Shown here: positions 8,326 to 18,206 of the stretch, in pieces
How positions within the stretch are numbered: the stretch's first letter is position 1
Layout: every line of letters begins with the position of its first letter
NCBI RefSeq assembly: GCF_947492455.1
Contig: NZ_CANLNB010000003.1
Span: forward strand, 372,001 to 436,000
Origin: an uncultured Aliiroseovarius sp.
GTDB taxonomy: Bacteria > Pseudomonadota > Alphaproteobacteria > Rhodobacterales > Rhodobacteraceae
Direction of reading: 5' to 3'
Length of the DNA stretch: 64,000 nucleotides
The notes under the pieces: model-generated
The model's input: only the letters and a program-made list of their open reading frames with translations
The model's database searches: none
What the model was told of the DNA's origin: nothing
Program-made: the position numbers and the translations under genes

Positions 8326-9669
8326 GTGCAGCGGTTTAGGCTACGCAAAGGATTGAATATTCCGATCTCTGGTGCGCCCAAGGCGGGCGTCGAACAAGGG
8401 CCGTTACCGCAATCGGTTGCCATTCTTGGTGATGATTACATCGGCTGGAAACCACGTATTCTGGTCGCTGAAGGTGATGTGGTTGGGGCAGGCACCCCGA
8501 TTCTTCTCAGCAAGGACATGCCGGACGTGCAAGTCGTGTCGCCGGTGGCGGGTACAGTCAAAGCCATCAACCGCGGCGCACGTCGTAAGCTGATCAGCAT
8601 CGAGATTGACGTGAAGGACGGCGCAGCGCCTGCCGTTGACTTCTCGTCGGTCGGTGATGTGGCAACGCCTGAAGGTCTGACCCAGCGCCTGTGCGCCGCC
8701 GGTCTGTGGACCGCGTTCCGCACACGTCCTTATTCGAAAGTCCCCGATCCGGGCACCCGCCCGGCTGCGATCTATGTAAACGCTATGGATACCGAGCCGC
8801 TGGCCGCTGATCCTGCCGTGATCATCGCAGAAGATGCCGAGGCATTTGCCAAGGGTTTGGAAGCTGTGGCTTCGCTATGCGACGGCAAGACCTATCTGTG
8901 TCAGGCCGATGGCGTGACCCTGCCGGGTCAAGACATCGCCGGTGTGGACGTTGCGGCCTTCGAAGGCCCGCACCCTGCCGGTCTGGCCGGCACGCATATG
9001 CATTTCCTTGAGCCGCCCCGCGCGGACAAGACGGTTTGGACCATCGGCTATCAGGACGTGATCGTCATTGGCCGTTTGCTGACCACTGGCACTTATGATG
9101 CGTCCTGCATCATCTCGCTGGCGGGTCCTGCCTGCGCCAACCCGCGCCTGATCCGCACCATTGCGGGCGCCTCGATGGCTGATCTGTCGGCTGGCGACAT
9201 TCCCTCCGATCTGCCGGTGCGCATGATCTCGGGTTCGGTCCTTAGCGGTCGGGCAGGCGAGGGCGCAAACGGCTATCTTGGCCGCTATGCCCGCCAGATC
9301 ACCCTGATTGAAGAGGACAAGAAGCAGATCCCGATGGGTTGGATCCGCCCGATGTTCGCCAAATACGCGGTTCAGCCGGTTCTGGGTTCGGCCTTTGCCA
9401 AGCGCGAGTTCCCGCTGACCTCGAACCTGAACGGCGGTCGCCGCGCGATGGTGCCTACCGGCACGTTTGAAGAGCTGATGCCGCAGGACTTCCTGCCCAC
9501 CCAGCTTCTGCGCGCGCTTCTGGTGATGGACACGGATCAGGCACAGGCGCTGGGTGCGCTTGAACTGGACGAAGAGGATCTGGGCCTTGTCGGCTTTGCC
9601 TGTCCTGCGAAATACGAATACGGGATGGCGCTGCGCGACAGCCTGACGAAGATCGAGAAAGAGGGGTAG
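8326..9669 (+). CDS. nqrA: Na+-translocating NADH:quinone reductase subunit A
   Basis: The protein has 447 residues, the usual NqrA length, starting with [16 protein letters not shown] typical of the family. NqrA is the cytoplasmic subunit that contributes to quinone binding in the six-subunit respiratory sodium pump. The GTG at 8326 is chosen because GAAGAGG lies eight bases upstream and the next residues match family N-termini; a TTG at 8287 would add 13 residues. It is the first gene of a tight six-gene operon. Confidence 0.95.
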   Translation: MQRFRLRKGLNIPISGAPKAGVEQGPLPQSVAILGDDYIGWKPRILVAEGDVVGAGTPILLSKDMPDVQVVSPVAGTVKAINRGARRKLISIEIDVKDGAAPAVDFSSVGDVATPEGLTQRLCAAGLWTAFRTRPYSKVPDPGTRPAAIYVNAMDTEPLAADPAVIIAEDAEAFAKGLEAVASLCDGKTYLCQADGVTLPGQDIAGVDVAAFEGPHPAGLAGTHMHFLEPPRADKTVWTIGYQDVIVIGRLLTTGTYDASCIISLAGPACANPRLIRTIAGASMADLSAGDIPSDLPVRMISGSVLSGRAGEGANGYLGRYARQITLIEEDKKQIPMGWIRPMFAKYAVQPVLGSAFAKREFPLTSNLNGGRRAMVPTGTFEELMPQDFLPTQLLRALLVMDTDQAQALGALELDEEDLGLVGFACPAKYEYGMALRDSLTKIEKEG

Positions 9670-9673
9670 ACCT

Positions 9674-10873
9674 TTGGGCTTGCGTAATTTTTTCGATCGG
9701 ATCGAACCGAACTTTGAAAAAGGCGGTAAATGGGAAAAGTACTTCCCCATCTACGAGATGGTGGAAAGCTTCCTTTATACGCCGAAAACCGTAACGACCG
9801 CAGCACCTCATGCGCGCTCTTACGTGGATATGAAGCGGATCATGACCTATGTGGTCATCGCGACGATCCCCTGTATCCTGATGGCGCTGTATAACACGGG
9901 CTATCAGACCAATATGGCAATTGCCGAGTTCGGCCCCTCGGGCTGGCGCGCGGCGATCATTTCGGCTCTGGGCATTGGGTTTAACCCCGCCAGCGTCTTT
10001 GCCAATATGGCACACGGGCTGCTGTACTTCCTGCCGATCTACATCGTGACGCTGGTTGCAGGTGGTATTTTCGAGGTCATCTTCGCCACCGTGCGCAAGC
10101 ACGAGGTGAACGAAGGTTTCCTTGTTTCCTCAATGCTTTACGCACTGATCGTGCCCGCAACTACGCCACTCTGGCAGGTCGCGCTGGGCATCATCTTCGG
10201 TGTTGTGATCGGCAAAGAGGTCTTCGGTGGTACCGGCAAAAACTTCCTGAACCCGGCTCTGACGGGCCGTGCGTTCCTGTACTTCGCCTATCCGGCCCAG
10301 CTGTCGGGCGACAGCGTCTGGGTGCCGGTGGACGGCTTCACTGGCGCAACCGCTCTAGCCGTATCTGCTTCGGACGGCGTTCAAGCTCTGGCTGCACGTG
10401 GCATCACCTGGTGGGACAGCTTCTATGGCTTCATCCCCGGCTCGATGGGCGAGACGTCGACCCTGGCCGCTATCCTTGGCCTGATCTTCCTTCTGGTCAC
10501 AAAGATCGCAAACTACCGCATGGTCGTGGGCTGTTTGGCCGGGATGATTGGTTTCTCGCTGCTTCTGAACGCCATCGGTTCCGACACCAACCCGATGTTC
10601 GCCATGCCGTGGTACTGGCACCTTGTGCTGGGTGGTTACGCTTTCGGTCTGGTCTTTATGGTGACCGAGCCCGTTTCCGGCGCGCACACCAACATGGGCC
10701 GCTATATCTATGGCGCGCTGATCGGCTTCATGGTCGTGATGATCCGCGTCATCAACCCGGCTTTCCCGGAAGGCATGATGCTGGCGATCCTGTTCGGCAA
10801 CGTCTTCGCTCCGCTGATCGACTATTTCGTCGTTCAGGCCAACATCAAACGCAGGGCAAAACGCCATGTCTGA
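9674..10873 (+). CDS. nqrB: Na+-NQR subunit B
   Basis: The 399-residue integral membrane protein has about ten helices and belongs to the NqrB/RnfD family. It carries covalent FMN and forms the Na+ pathway with the other subunits. The flavinylation motif is seen as [10 protein letters not shown], the T-G-A-T form of the S/T-G-A-T box whose Thr is modified by ApbE. The start is a TTG at 9674 with GAGGGG six bases upstream, just after the nqrA stop. The 3' end overlaps nqrC by 8 bases. Confidence 0.96.
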   Translation: MGLRNFFDRIEPNFEKGGKWEKYFPIYEMVESFLYTPKTVTTAAPHARSYVDMKRIMTYVVIATIPCILMALYNTGYQTNMAIAEFGPSGWRAAIISALGIGFNPASVFANMAHGLLYFLPIYIVTLVAGGIFEVIFATVRKHEVNEGFLVSSMLYALIVPATTPLWQVALGIIFGVVIGKEVFGGTGKNFLNPALTGRAFLYFAYPAQLSGDSVWVPVDGFTGATALAVSASDGVQALAARGITWWDSFYGFIPGSMGETSTLAAILGLIFLLVTKIANYRMVVGCLAGMIGFSLLLNAIGSDTNPMFAMPWYWHLVLGGYAFGLVFMVTEPVSGAHTNMGRYIYGALIGFMVVMIRVINPAFPEGMMLAILFGNVFAPLIDYFVVQANIKRRAKRHV

Positions 10874-11677
10874 TAACGATCTGAACACCAACAAAGGCGC
10901 CATCCGCCGTTTCCTTGATGCACCGGCTGACTCGGTTGGCAAAACAGTCTTCGTGGCTGTCACGCTCTGCCTTGTCGCCTCGATGATCGTGTCGGCCGCC
11001 GCCGTGGCGCTGCGCCCGCTGCAAGAGGTCAACGCGCTGAAAGACAAGCAGATCAACATTCTGCAAGTCGCAGGCATCTATGATCCCAGCAAAGATGTGG
11101 TCGAGAGCTTCCAAGCTTTTGAGGCCCGCGTTCTTGAACTGGAAACCGGCGCCTTCACCGACGCGTTTGACGTGGCCAGCTTTGACGACCGCGCCGCTGC
11201 AGAAGATCCCGCAACCTCGGTCGCGCTGGACGAAGATCCGGCGGGCATCGTGCGTCAGGGCAAGTTCGTCACCGTTTATCTGCTGCGCGACGACGCGGGC
11301 GCGATCGACAAAGTGATCCTGCCGATCCACGGCTATGGCCTGTGGTCGACACTCTATGGCTTCATTGCGCTGGAAGAGAACGGCAACGACATCTTCGCCC
11401 TGCAATTCTATGAGCATGCCGAGACCCCGGGTCTGGGCGCCGAGGTCGACAACCCACGTTGGAAGTCGCTTTGGAACGGCAAGAAACTGGCCGATGAAAA
11501 CGGTGATCTGCAGATCAGCGTGACCAAGTCGGTTCCGGCAGCGGGTGCAGATTATCACATCGACGCGCTGGCAGGGGCGACCCTGACCACGGTGGGTGTG
11601 CACAACCTTCTGAACTTCTGGATGGGTGAAAGCGGCTATGCTCCCTTCCTGGCAAATCTGAAAGCGGGGGATATCTA

Positions 11678-11678
<1 letters not shown>
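10866..11678 (+). CDS. nqrC: Na+-NQR subunit C
   Basis: The 270-residue protein has one N-terminal membrane helix (about residues 20-43) and a large periplasmic FMN-binding domain. The covalent FMN site is the C-terminal [18 protein letters not shown], an A-G-A-T form of the S/A-G-A-T box. NqrC takes electrons from the NqrD/NqrE iron centre and passes them to the NqrB FMN. The gene starts inside the end of nqrB, and its TAA shares one base with the nqrD ATG. Confidence 0.96.
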
Positions 11679-12330
<652 letters not shown>

Positions 12331-12331
<1 letters not shown>

Positions 12332-12939
12332 TGGAAGCGCTACTTTCCCTCGCCGTGAAGGCGATCTTCGTTGAAAACCTGGCCCTGTCCTTCTTCCTTG
12401 GCATGTGTACCTTCATCGCTGTGTCCAAGAAGATCTCGACCGCCATCGGTCTGGGCATCTCGGTTATGGTAGTGCAGTCGATCACGGTTCCGGCCAACAA
12501 CCTGATCCTGACCTATCTGCTGGCCCCCGGCGCGCTTAGCTGGGCAGGCTTTGCGGATGTCGACCTGACCTTCCTTGGTCTGATTTCCTATATCGGCGTG
12601 ATCGCCGCCCTGGTTCAGATCCTCGAGATGGTCTTGGATAAATACTTCCCGCCGCTTTACAACGCGCTGGGTGTGTTCCTGCCGCTGATCACGGTGAACT
12701 GCGCCATTCTTGGTGGCTCGCTGTTCATGGTGGAGCGTAGCTATGACTTCGCAGAATCGGTGACCTACGGCATCTCGTCGGGCTTCGGTTGGGCGCTGGC
12801 CATCACTGCGATGGCGGGCGTGCGTGAGAAGTTGAAGTACTCGGATATCCCGGATGGCCTGCAAGGGCTGGGGATCACCTTCATCACCGCGGGACTGATG
12901 GCGATGGCCTTCATGTCCTTCTCTGGCGTGAAACTGTAA
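12331..12939 (+). CDS. nqrE: Na+-NQR subunit E
   Basis: The 202-residue protein has six membrane helices and is the inverted-topology paralogue of NqrD. The iron-centre cysteines are Cys26 ([14 protein letters not shown]) and the one in [13 protein letters not shown] near residue 120. Together with NqrD it forms the intramembrane electron relay between the NqrF 2Fe-2S cluster and NqrC FMN. Its ATG overlaps the nqrD TGA; 13 bases separate it from nqrF. Confidence 0.96.
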
Positions 12940-12952
12940 GGGGCAAAAAGAT

Positions 12953-14176
12953 ATGGCAACCTTTAGCCTTGGCATCATCCTTTTCACCCTGATCGTTCTG
13001 GCGCTGGTCTCGATCATTCTGGCCGCCCGTTCGAAACTGGTGTCCACAGGTGACGTGAACATCACCATAAATGGCGAGAAGACAATCGCAGTTCCGGCTG
13101 GTGGTAAGCTTCTGCAAACGCTGGCCGAACAACAGCTGTTCGTGCCCTCGGCCTGTGGTGGTGGCGGGACCTGCGCACAGTGCCGTGTGAAAATCCACTC
13201 GGGTGGCGGATCGATCCTGCCGACCGAGGAAAGCCACATCACCAAACGCGAGGCCGCCTGTGGCGACCGCCTGTCCTGTCAGGTGGCCGTAAAGCAGGAC
13301 ATGGAAATCGAAGTCCCGGAAGAGGTGTTCGGCGTCAAAAAGTGGGAATGCACCGTGCGTTCCAACGACAACGTCGCGACCTTCATCAAGAACCTTGTTC
13401 TTGAACTGCCGGAAGGCGAAGACGTGAACTTCCGCGCGGGTGGTTACATCCAGATCGAAGCGCCTGCTCACAAGCTGAACTATAAAGAGTTCGACATTGG
13501 CGAAGAGTATCACGAGGACTGGGACAAGTTTAACCTGTGGCAGTACGAAAGCACCGTGTCCGAGCCGATCGAACGTGCGTATTCGATGGCGAACTATCCG
13601 GATGAAAAAGGCCTGATCATGCTGAACGTCCGTGTGGCCTCGCCGCCGCCGGGATCGCAGGGCATTCCTCCGGGCCAGATGTCTTCTTACATCTTCAACC
13701 TGAAGCCGGGCGACAAGGTCACCATCTCGGGTCCGTTCGGTGAATTCTTCGCCCGTGAGACCGAGAAGGAAATGGTGTTCATCGGCGGTGGTGCAGGTAT
13801 GGCGCCCATGCGTTCGCACATCTTCGACCAGCTGAAGCGCCTGAAGAACAAGGATCGCAAGATCACGTTCTGGTACGGTGCGCGCTCGAAGAAAGAGATG
13901 TTCTTTGTCGAGGACTTCGACAGCCTTGCCGAAGAATTCCCGAACTTCACCTGGCACGTGGCCCTGTCGGATGCGCTGCCCGAGGACGATTGGGGCGGTT
14001 ACACCGGCTTCATCCACAACGTCCTGCACGACGAGTATCTGAAGGATCACCCGAACCCTGAAGACTGCGAATACTACATGTGTGGTCCGCCCATCATGAA
14101 CCAGTCCGTGATCAACATGCTGCTGGAACTGGGCGTAGATCGCGAAGACATCATGTTGGATGACTTCGGCGGATAA
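12953..14176 (+). CDS. nqrF: Na+-NQR subunit F (NADH dehydrogenase subunit)
   Basis: The 407-residue protein has one N-terminal membrane helix, then a ferredoxin domain with the 2Fe-2S ligands in [12 protein letters not shown] and RLSCQV, then an FAD domain (RAYSMANYP) and an NADH-binding domain ([24 protein letters not shown]). It is the entry point for NADH electrons into the sodium pump. It is the last gene of the operon and is followed by a strong hairpin terminator at 14206-14240. Confidence 0.97.
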   Translation: MATFSLGIILFTLIVLALVSIILAARSKLVSTGDVNITINGEKTIAVPAGGKLLQTLAEQQLFVPSACGGGGTCAQCRVKIHSGGGSILPTEESHITKREAACGDRLSCQVAVKQDMEIEVPEEVFGVKKWECTVRSNDNVATFIKNLVLELPEGEDVNFRAGGYIQIEAPAHKLNYKEFDIGEEYHEDWDKFNLWQYESTVSEPIERAYSMANYPDEKGLIMLNVRVASPPPGSQGIPPGQMSSYIFNLKPGDKVTISGPFGEFFARETEKEMVFIGGGAGMAPMRSHIFDQLKRLKNKDRKITFWYGARSKKEMFFVEDFDSLAEEFPNFTWHVALSDALPEDDWGGYTGFIHNVLHDEYLKDHPNPEDCEYYMCGPPIMNQSVINMLLELGVDREDIMLDDFGG

Positions 14177-14205
14177 GCTGCCCGGGGTTCCCGAACAGAC
14201 ACATC

Positions 14206-14240
14206 AAAATGCCCCGGGCAATACTGGCTCGGGGCATTTT
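14206..14240 (+). terminator. Intrinsic terminator of the nqr operon
   Basis: AAAATGCCCCGGGC and GCTCGGGGCATTTT form a long stem with one interior mismatch and a 7-base loop, 30 bases after the nqrF stop. The A/T arms make it usable in both directions, but only nqr ends here. Confidence 0.85.
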
Positions 14241-14343
14241 ACGTTTACGGAACCGTCACTTAAAAGTTGAGCGGTTCTGTTGGCATTTGGTTGACCTTGT
14301 TGCGATGATCCCTAATCTGACAAGACCTTAAATCGGGGATTTC

Positions 14344-15000
14344 ATGGTTTTAAGCTCAATTGGCGCTGGTGCACTGGAAAGGTTGCGTCAACGCGGACAC
14401 ACCCGCATCTACAAGAAGAAGGAAGTGGTGTTTCGCTTTGGCGATCCGGGCTTGACGCTTTTGATCGTCTCATCGGGAACGGTCGAAATCAGCGTTACAA
14501 CAGCGGTTGGGCAGAAATCCATTTTGGGCGTGGCGACAGCCGGCGATGTGCTGGGCGATATCGCCTGTCTGGATGGCGGCCCCCGCAGTGCCGATGTGGT
14601 CGCCTTGGAAACCATGGAAGCGGTCGAGGTGCAGCGCCAAGACGTGTTGCAACTGTTCCGCGAGGATCCAGATAGCGCCATCTTGGTCATTGAAGCGCTT
14701 TGCCAGAAAGCCCGCAATGCCTCGGAAATGTTCGAGGTGCAGACCATGCAAAGCGGGCAGGCGCGTCTTGCGGCCTGTCTGCTAAGGCTGCTTCCGAACG
14801 CTGTACATGGTGAAGACGGTCATCTTGCCGTGAAGGCCAGTCAAAGTTGGCTTGGTGCCTATGCCGGCCTGACGCGCGAGAATGTAAACCGGCAGCTTAA
14901 GGCTTGGGCAAAGGACGATGTTGCCCGGTTTGAGAAGGGTTTCGTTGTGATCGAAGATCAGGATCGCTTGAGAGAGATTGCTCAGGGCGACGATCACTAG
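14344..15000 (+). CDS. Crp/Fnr-family regulator with CRP-like cAMP pocket and DNA-contact residues
   Basis: The 218-residue protein has an N-terminal cyclic-nucleotide-binding fold and a C-terminal winged helix. It lacks the N-terminal cysteine cluster of Fnr. Aligned by eye to E. coli CRP, the phosphate-binding loop reads G71-D-I...P-R81-S82 (CRP has G71-E72...R82-S83), so the Arg-Ser pair is kept and Glu becomes Asp. The recognition helix reads T-R178-E179-N-V-N-R183, matching CRP contact residues R180, E181 and R185. It is therefore expected to bind TGTGA-type sites and may respond to a cyclic nucleotide. GGGGA precedes ATG 14344. A perfect CRP-type palindrome lies 65 bases after its stop. 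Confidence 0.85.
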   Translation: MVLSSIGAGALERLRQRGHTRIYKKKEVVFRFGDPGLTLLIVSSGTVEISVTTAVGQKSILGVATAGDVLGDIACLDGGPRSADVVALETMEAVEVQRQDVLQLFREDPDSAILVIEALCQKARNASEMFEVQTMQSGQARLAACLLRLLPNAVHGEDGHLAVKASQSWLGAYAGLTRENVNRQLKAWAKDDVARFEKGFVVIEDQDRLREIAQGDDH

Positions 15001-15064
15001 GCCTTACTTTCAAAATCGCACCAATAAGTTGAAAATGAATAAAAATCTTTCGATTTTCGCCAAT

Positions 15065-15082
15065 CTGTGACGCGCGTCACAG
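15065..15082. promoter_or_regulatory. Perfect CRP-type operator
   Basis: CTGTGACGCGCGTCACAG is an exact 18-base palindrome containing TGTGA-N6-TCACA, the two CRP half-sites. It lies 65 bases after a regulator gene whose recognition helix has the CRP contact residues. Its centre, 15073.5, is 41.5 bases before a start point predicted at about 15115, the class II activator position. Confidence 0.75.
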
Positions 15083-15114
15083 GTGCGACATGTGCCGCGT
15101 GCTATCCAAAGGTA

Positions 15115-15270
15115 GAAGACGCTGAAAGCTTTTGGGGAAAGTTATTTTAGCACGCTTAGATAGATAGAGCTCGCTTTGGGTGGCGCTGGAAACGGCGTTT
15201 TGGAGTGAGAATTGGTCCCGACCTCCGGGGTGCCTAAGTGTCTTCCCCCGTCAGATGACGGACGGGGTTT
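15115..15270 (+). ncRNA. Candidate CRP-controlled small RNA
   Basis: This is inferred, not a known family. The 5' end is placed about seven bases after TATCCA (15103-15108), at class II distance from the CRP-type operator. The 3' end is the hairpin CCCCGTC/GACGGGG followed by TTTGGTT. Between them is a hairpin CGCTG-GAAA-CGGCG with a GNRA tetraloop (15184-15197) and no open frame with a plausible start. The alternative is that it is simply spacer between converging transcripts. Both ends are predictions. Confidence 0.4.
15246..15270 (+). terminator. Hairpin with short T-rich tail
   Basis: Perfect 7-bp stem CCCCGTC/GACGGGG with loop AGATGACG, followed on the plus strand by TTTGGTTG. On the minus strand there is no T-run after it, so it fits a plus-strand transcript better than the cyclase operon. 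Confidence 0.5.
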
Positions 15271-15351
15271 GGTTGTGCCATTACTGGCTGCCGTGAGTGG
15301 TGAGGCGCTGCGTCAGCTCTGGGTTCTCAGGTCCAGAGGCGCCGACACACC

Positions 15352-18204
15352 TTAAGCCGATTGCGAAAGCTCTGTCCGGATATCGCGGATGGAGCTGTCC
15401 CACTCGTGCTCACCAGCAGACTCAGACAAATGCTCGGCCTGTTCCAACAGTTTTTGCGCTGTTTCGACATCTCCGTTCGCCACATGTGCCTTCGCCAACG
15501 CCGCCTTATAGAAGGGGGCGTTCAGGTTGGCCCCAATCATGCTGGCTTGCTCGGTTAGCATTTCCAGCATGGCCGGGGTTTCGGTCGTATTGCCCTGGTA
15601 AATCTGGATAATCGTCATCCAAACGCGCCCGATCAACGACCAGAATTGCGCTTGTTGTTCATCAGCAATTTCGATCCCGGCCTGAACTTCCTTGGCAGCC
15701 AGATCCAGATACCCACCCGCCAACAGAGCTTGCCCGCCAAAAACATGGATCCATGGGATCTGTGCGATGGCACCGATCGCTTTCAGGTGTTCTTGTGCTT
15801 GCGTCATGGCGGCTTGTGCCCCGTCCAGATCGCCTTCGCGGCTTGCCACATGGGCGTCCGCCGACAGAACCGAGGCCAGCGGATCTGCGCCCAGCTCTAG
15901 GAACAGGCGGCCGTGATCTTCGACGCGATAGATGGATTTCAACTGGGCGCTTCGCTCTGCGGCCAGGTCAAACTGCCCTGAATAGAGTGCATGGGCAGTC
16001 TCGTTCACCAACCACATGACTTTCAGCTCGTCATCGCCGTCGCGTGCAAGCTTCTCCATCATCTCGACATACTCGCCGCTCTCGCGCACGCGTCCATTGA
16101 TGATGCGATGGGCAAACAGACCGTAGAGTGCGGTCATGCGCTGGCGGTCGGTGCCCTCGGCATAGGTGATGGCATCTTCCAGCAGCTGATAACGTTCCAG
16201 CACCACAGGGTGCGAGAAGCCCATGCGTTGCACCGTGGCGCTGGCCAGAAGCGACAGGATGGGCAGGTATTCGGGGCGCGAGACCTGCTCGGGTGCGGCC
16301 TGGTCTTCCATGTTCGCGCGTGCATGATCCAGATAGGCCATCGACTGGTCAAAGTTCACAGCCATCAGCATATGAATGCCCGCGGCGATGCATGCCGCCG
16401 GAAGGTTTTCATGGTCGCGTGCGGCCATGCGGTGGTCCGCGATCAGATGCGGATAGGCGCTGCAATAGTCCGGGTCATGGGTCTGCATGGCGTCCGCAAA
16501 GGACTTATGCAGAGAACGCCGACGTTTTCCCGGGATCATTTCGTAGGCTGCATCGCGCAGCAGGATGTGATCGAAAAAGAGGTTCTCTTCCCCATACGGA
16601 TTGAAGATGCCGCGGATGGTCAAAATCCGCAGCTCATCGGCAAGGGACGGGCGATCAGGCAACAGATGCGCCACGCGTGCAGGGTGAAAATCGCGCCCCA
16701 AGATTGACGCGCATTGGATCACGTCTCGCAGAGCGCCGAAGCTGTTAATAATGGCCTGAAAGGTGGCTTCGATCGTTTGGGGCAGCTGTTGCGATCCGTC
16801 CTCGTTCCCGACCTGACGTGCGTGGGTAGCCAGTGCCGACAGGAACAAGGGATTGCCCTCGGCCGCTTCGATGATCCGGGCGCGCTTGGTATCGTCAAAC
16901 TCGGGATAGGCGGATAGGGCTTCATGTGCGGCCTCCTCCGAAAGCGGAGCTAGATGGACCGCCGTGAGTGGGGCGTTTTCCAGCAATGTATCGATCTTCT
17001 CGGACGGGCGACTGGTAAGCACGATGCGTGGCGCGGTGCCGTCTGCCTGTAAAAGCGCCTGAAGGACTGCAATGGTGTCTTCATCGAACCAGTGAAAGTC
17101 GTCAAAGGTGAGGGCCGCCGTTCGGGTTTGCGCCAGTCCAGCCAGCGCGCGGGACGCCAATGTGATCCTGCGCGATTGCAATTGCTCGGGCGTCAGAAGA
17201 ATGGGCTGAGCGGCCTGCAGGCCAAGCAGCCCGGCCACCACCATGATGTCTTGATCTTCGAGCGTGACCCCGATTGACTTAAACTGCGCCGCCAGGTCCT
17301 CAAGCGAAGATTGTGCATGCAGATCCAGCTCGCGCCGAAGGGTTTCGACCACAGGGAACAGCGCGGATTGCTGTAGGTTGGCACGGGCGTCAACCCGGAC
17401 CACACCAGCGTTCTTCTGGGTGCGGCTGAAGGCGTCCAGCAGCACGGTTTTCCCGATACCCGCCGGGCCGATGATCGCATGGGCGCGGCTGGCGTCGTTT
17501 TGTAGAAGCGCAAGTTCCTTGTCGCGCTCCAACAGGTTAGAGCCCTCGGTGTGATCCTCTTGGAACTGGAAGCCGGTGACCTCGATCAGCTCGACCGGTT
17601 GGTCGATGCCTTTCAGAAGGCGCGTGTCATGCGATGCTTCATCAAGCCGCGCGAGCCGCGATAGGAAAGACTTCGTCTGGCCAGAGATCACAACGCCGCC
17701 CACAGGCGCCTGTTCTTGCAGGCGCGCGGCGCGGTTGACGTGCAGCCCGGTCAGCTGCGGAAACAGCGCGCCCTGCTGGCCGACGCGACACATGATCTGG
17801 CCGGTGTCGATCCCGACCCGGACCTGTTGACCGTTCACTTTCTCAGGCATGGATTTTGCAATCGACAGACCTGCCGCAATGGCCGACAGCGCCGAATCCT
17901 CGCCATCATGGTCCAGCCCGAAGCAAGACAGCACCCCGTCGCCATAGCGCTGTAGGACACGACCGCGATAGGTTTCCACCGTGTCATTCACCAGTTGGTG
18001 AAAGGCGGCGATGGTGTCGTCATAGGTCTCAAGCTCGGTCGAGTTCGCAAAGGCGGTCGAACCGACAAGGTCAATGAACTGAATGGTTAGGATGCGCAGT
18101 TCGGGATTGTCGTCCAAGGCGACGACCTCGGTCCCGCAATGGCTGCAAAACCGCGCGCCCTCATGCAGTGCTTCACCGCATGACATACAATTCATGGCAT
18201 TCAT
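15352..18204 (-). CDS. Class III nucleotide cyclase with zinc ribbon, ATPase and TPR-like regions
   Basis: The 950-residue protein has an N-terminal zinc ribbon (C6, C9, C20, C23) and a class III cyclase domain (about 35-190) with metal aspartates D45 (FIDLVGST) and D89 (RYGDGV) and the transition-state pair N157/R161 (HVNRAARL). An AAA/STAND-type ATPase follows, with Walker A GPAGIGKT and Walker B LTFDDFHW, then helical TPR-like repeats to the end. By alignment the adenine-selecting Lys is Gln85 and the Asp position appears to be Leu154, so ATP preference is not assured. ATG 18204 is chosen because of GATGAGG just upstream. It starts two bases after the oxidoreductase stop, implying an operon. 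Its substrate and trigger are unknown. Confidence 0.88.
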   Translation of the reverse strand: MNAMNCMSCGEALHEGARFCSHCGTEVVALDDNPELRILTIQFIDLVGSTAFANSTELETYDDTIAAFHQLVNDTVETYRGRVLQRYGDGVLSCFGLDHDGEDSALSAIAAGLSIAKSMPEKVNGQQVRVGIDTGQIMCRVGQQGALFPQLTGLHVNRAARLQEQAPVGGVVISGQTKSFLSRLARLDEASHDTRLLKGIDQPVELIEVTGFQFQEDHTEGSNLLERDKELALLQNDASRAHAIIGPAGIGKTVLLDAFSRTQKNAGVVRVDARANLQQSALFPVVETLRRELDLHAQSSLEDLAAQFKSIGVTLEDQDIMVVAGLLGLQAAQPILLTPEQLQSRRITLASRALAGLAQTRTAALTFDDFHWFDEDTIAVLQALLQADGTAPRIVLTSRPSEKIDTLLENAPLTAVHLAPLSEEAAHEALSAYPEFDDTKRARIIEAAEGNPLFLSALATHARQVGNEDGSQQLPQTIEATFQAIINSFGALRDVIQCASILGRDFHPARVAHLLPDRPSLADELRILTIRGIFNPYGEENLFFDHILLRDAAYEMIPGKRRRSLHKSFADAMQTHDPDYCSAYPHLIADHRMAARDHENLPAACIAAGIHMLMAVNFDQSMAYLDHARANMEDQAAPEQVSRPEYLPILSLLASATVQRMGFSHPVVLERYQLLEDAITYAEGTDRQRMTALYGLFAHRIINGRVRESGEYVEMMEKLARDGDDELKVMWLVNETAHALYSGQFDLAAERSAQLKSIYRVEDHGRLFLELGADPLASVLSADAHVASREGDLDGAQAAMTQAQEHLKAIGAIAQIPWIHVFGGQALLAGGYLDLAAKEVQAGIEIADEQQAQFWSLIGRVWMTIIQIYQGNTTETPAMLEMLTEQASMIGANLNAPFYKAALAKAHVANGDVETAQKLLEQAEHLSESAGEHEWDSSIRDIRTELSQSA

Positions 18205-18206
18205 AT

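Larger units (their letters stand above)
15001..15351. other. Intergenic region between Crp-type regulator and cyclase gene
   Basis: These 351 bases have no convincing open frame. They hold an AT-rich stretch (15008-15064), a perfect CRP-type palindrome (15065-15082), a TATCCA that could be a -10 element (15103-15108), a GNRA-tetraloop hairpin (15184-15197) and a terminator-like hairpin (15246-15270). Both flanking genes point into the region. Confidence 0.7.
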
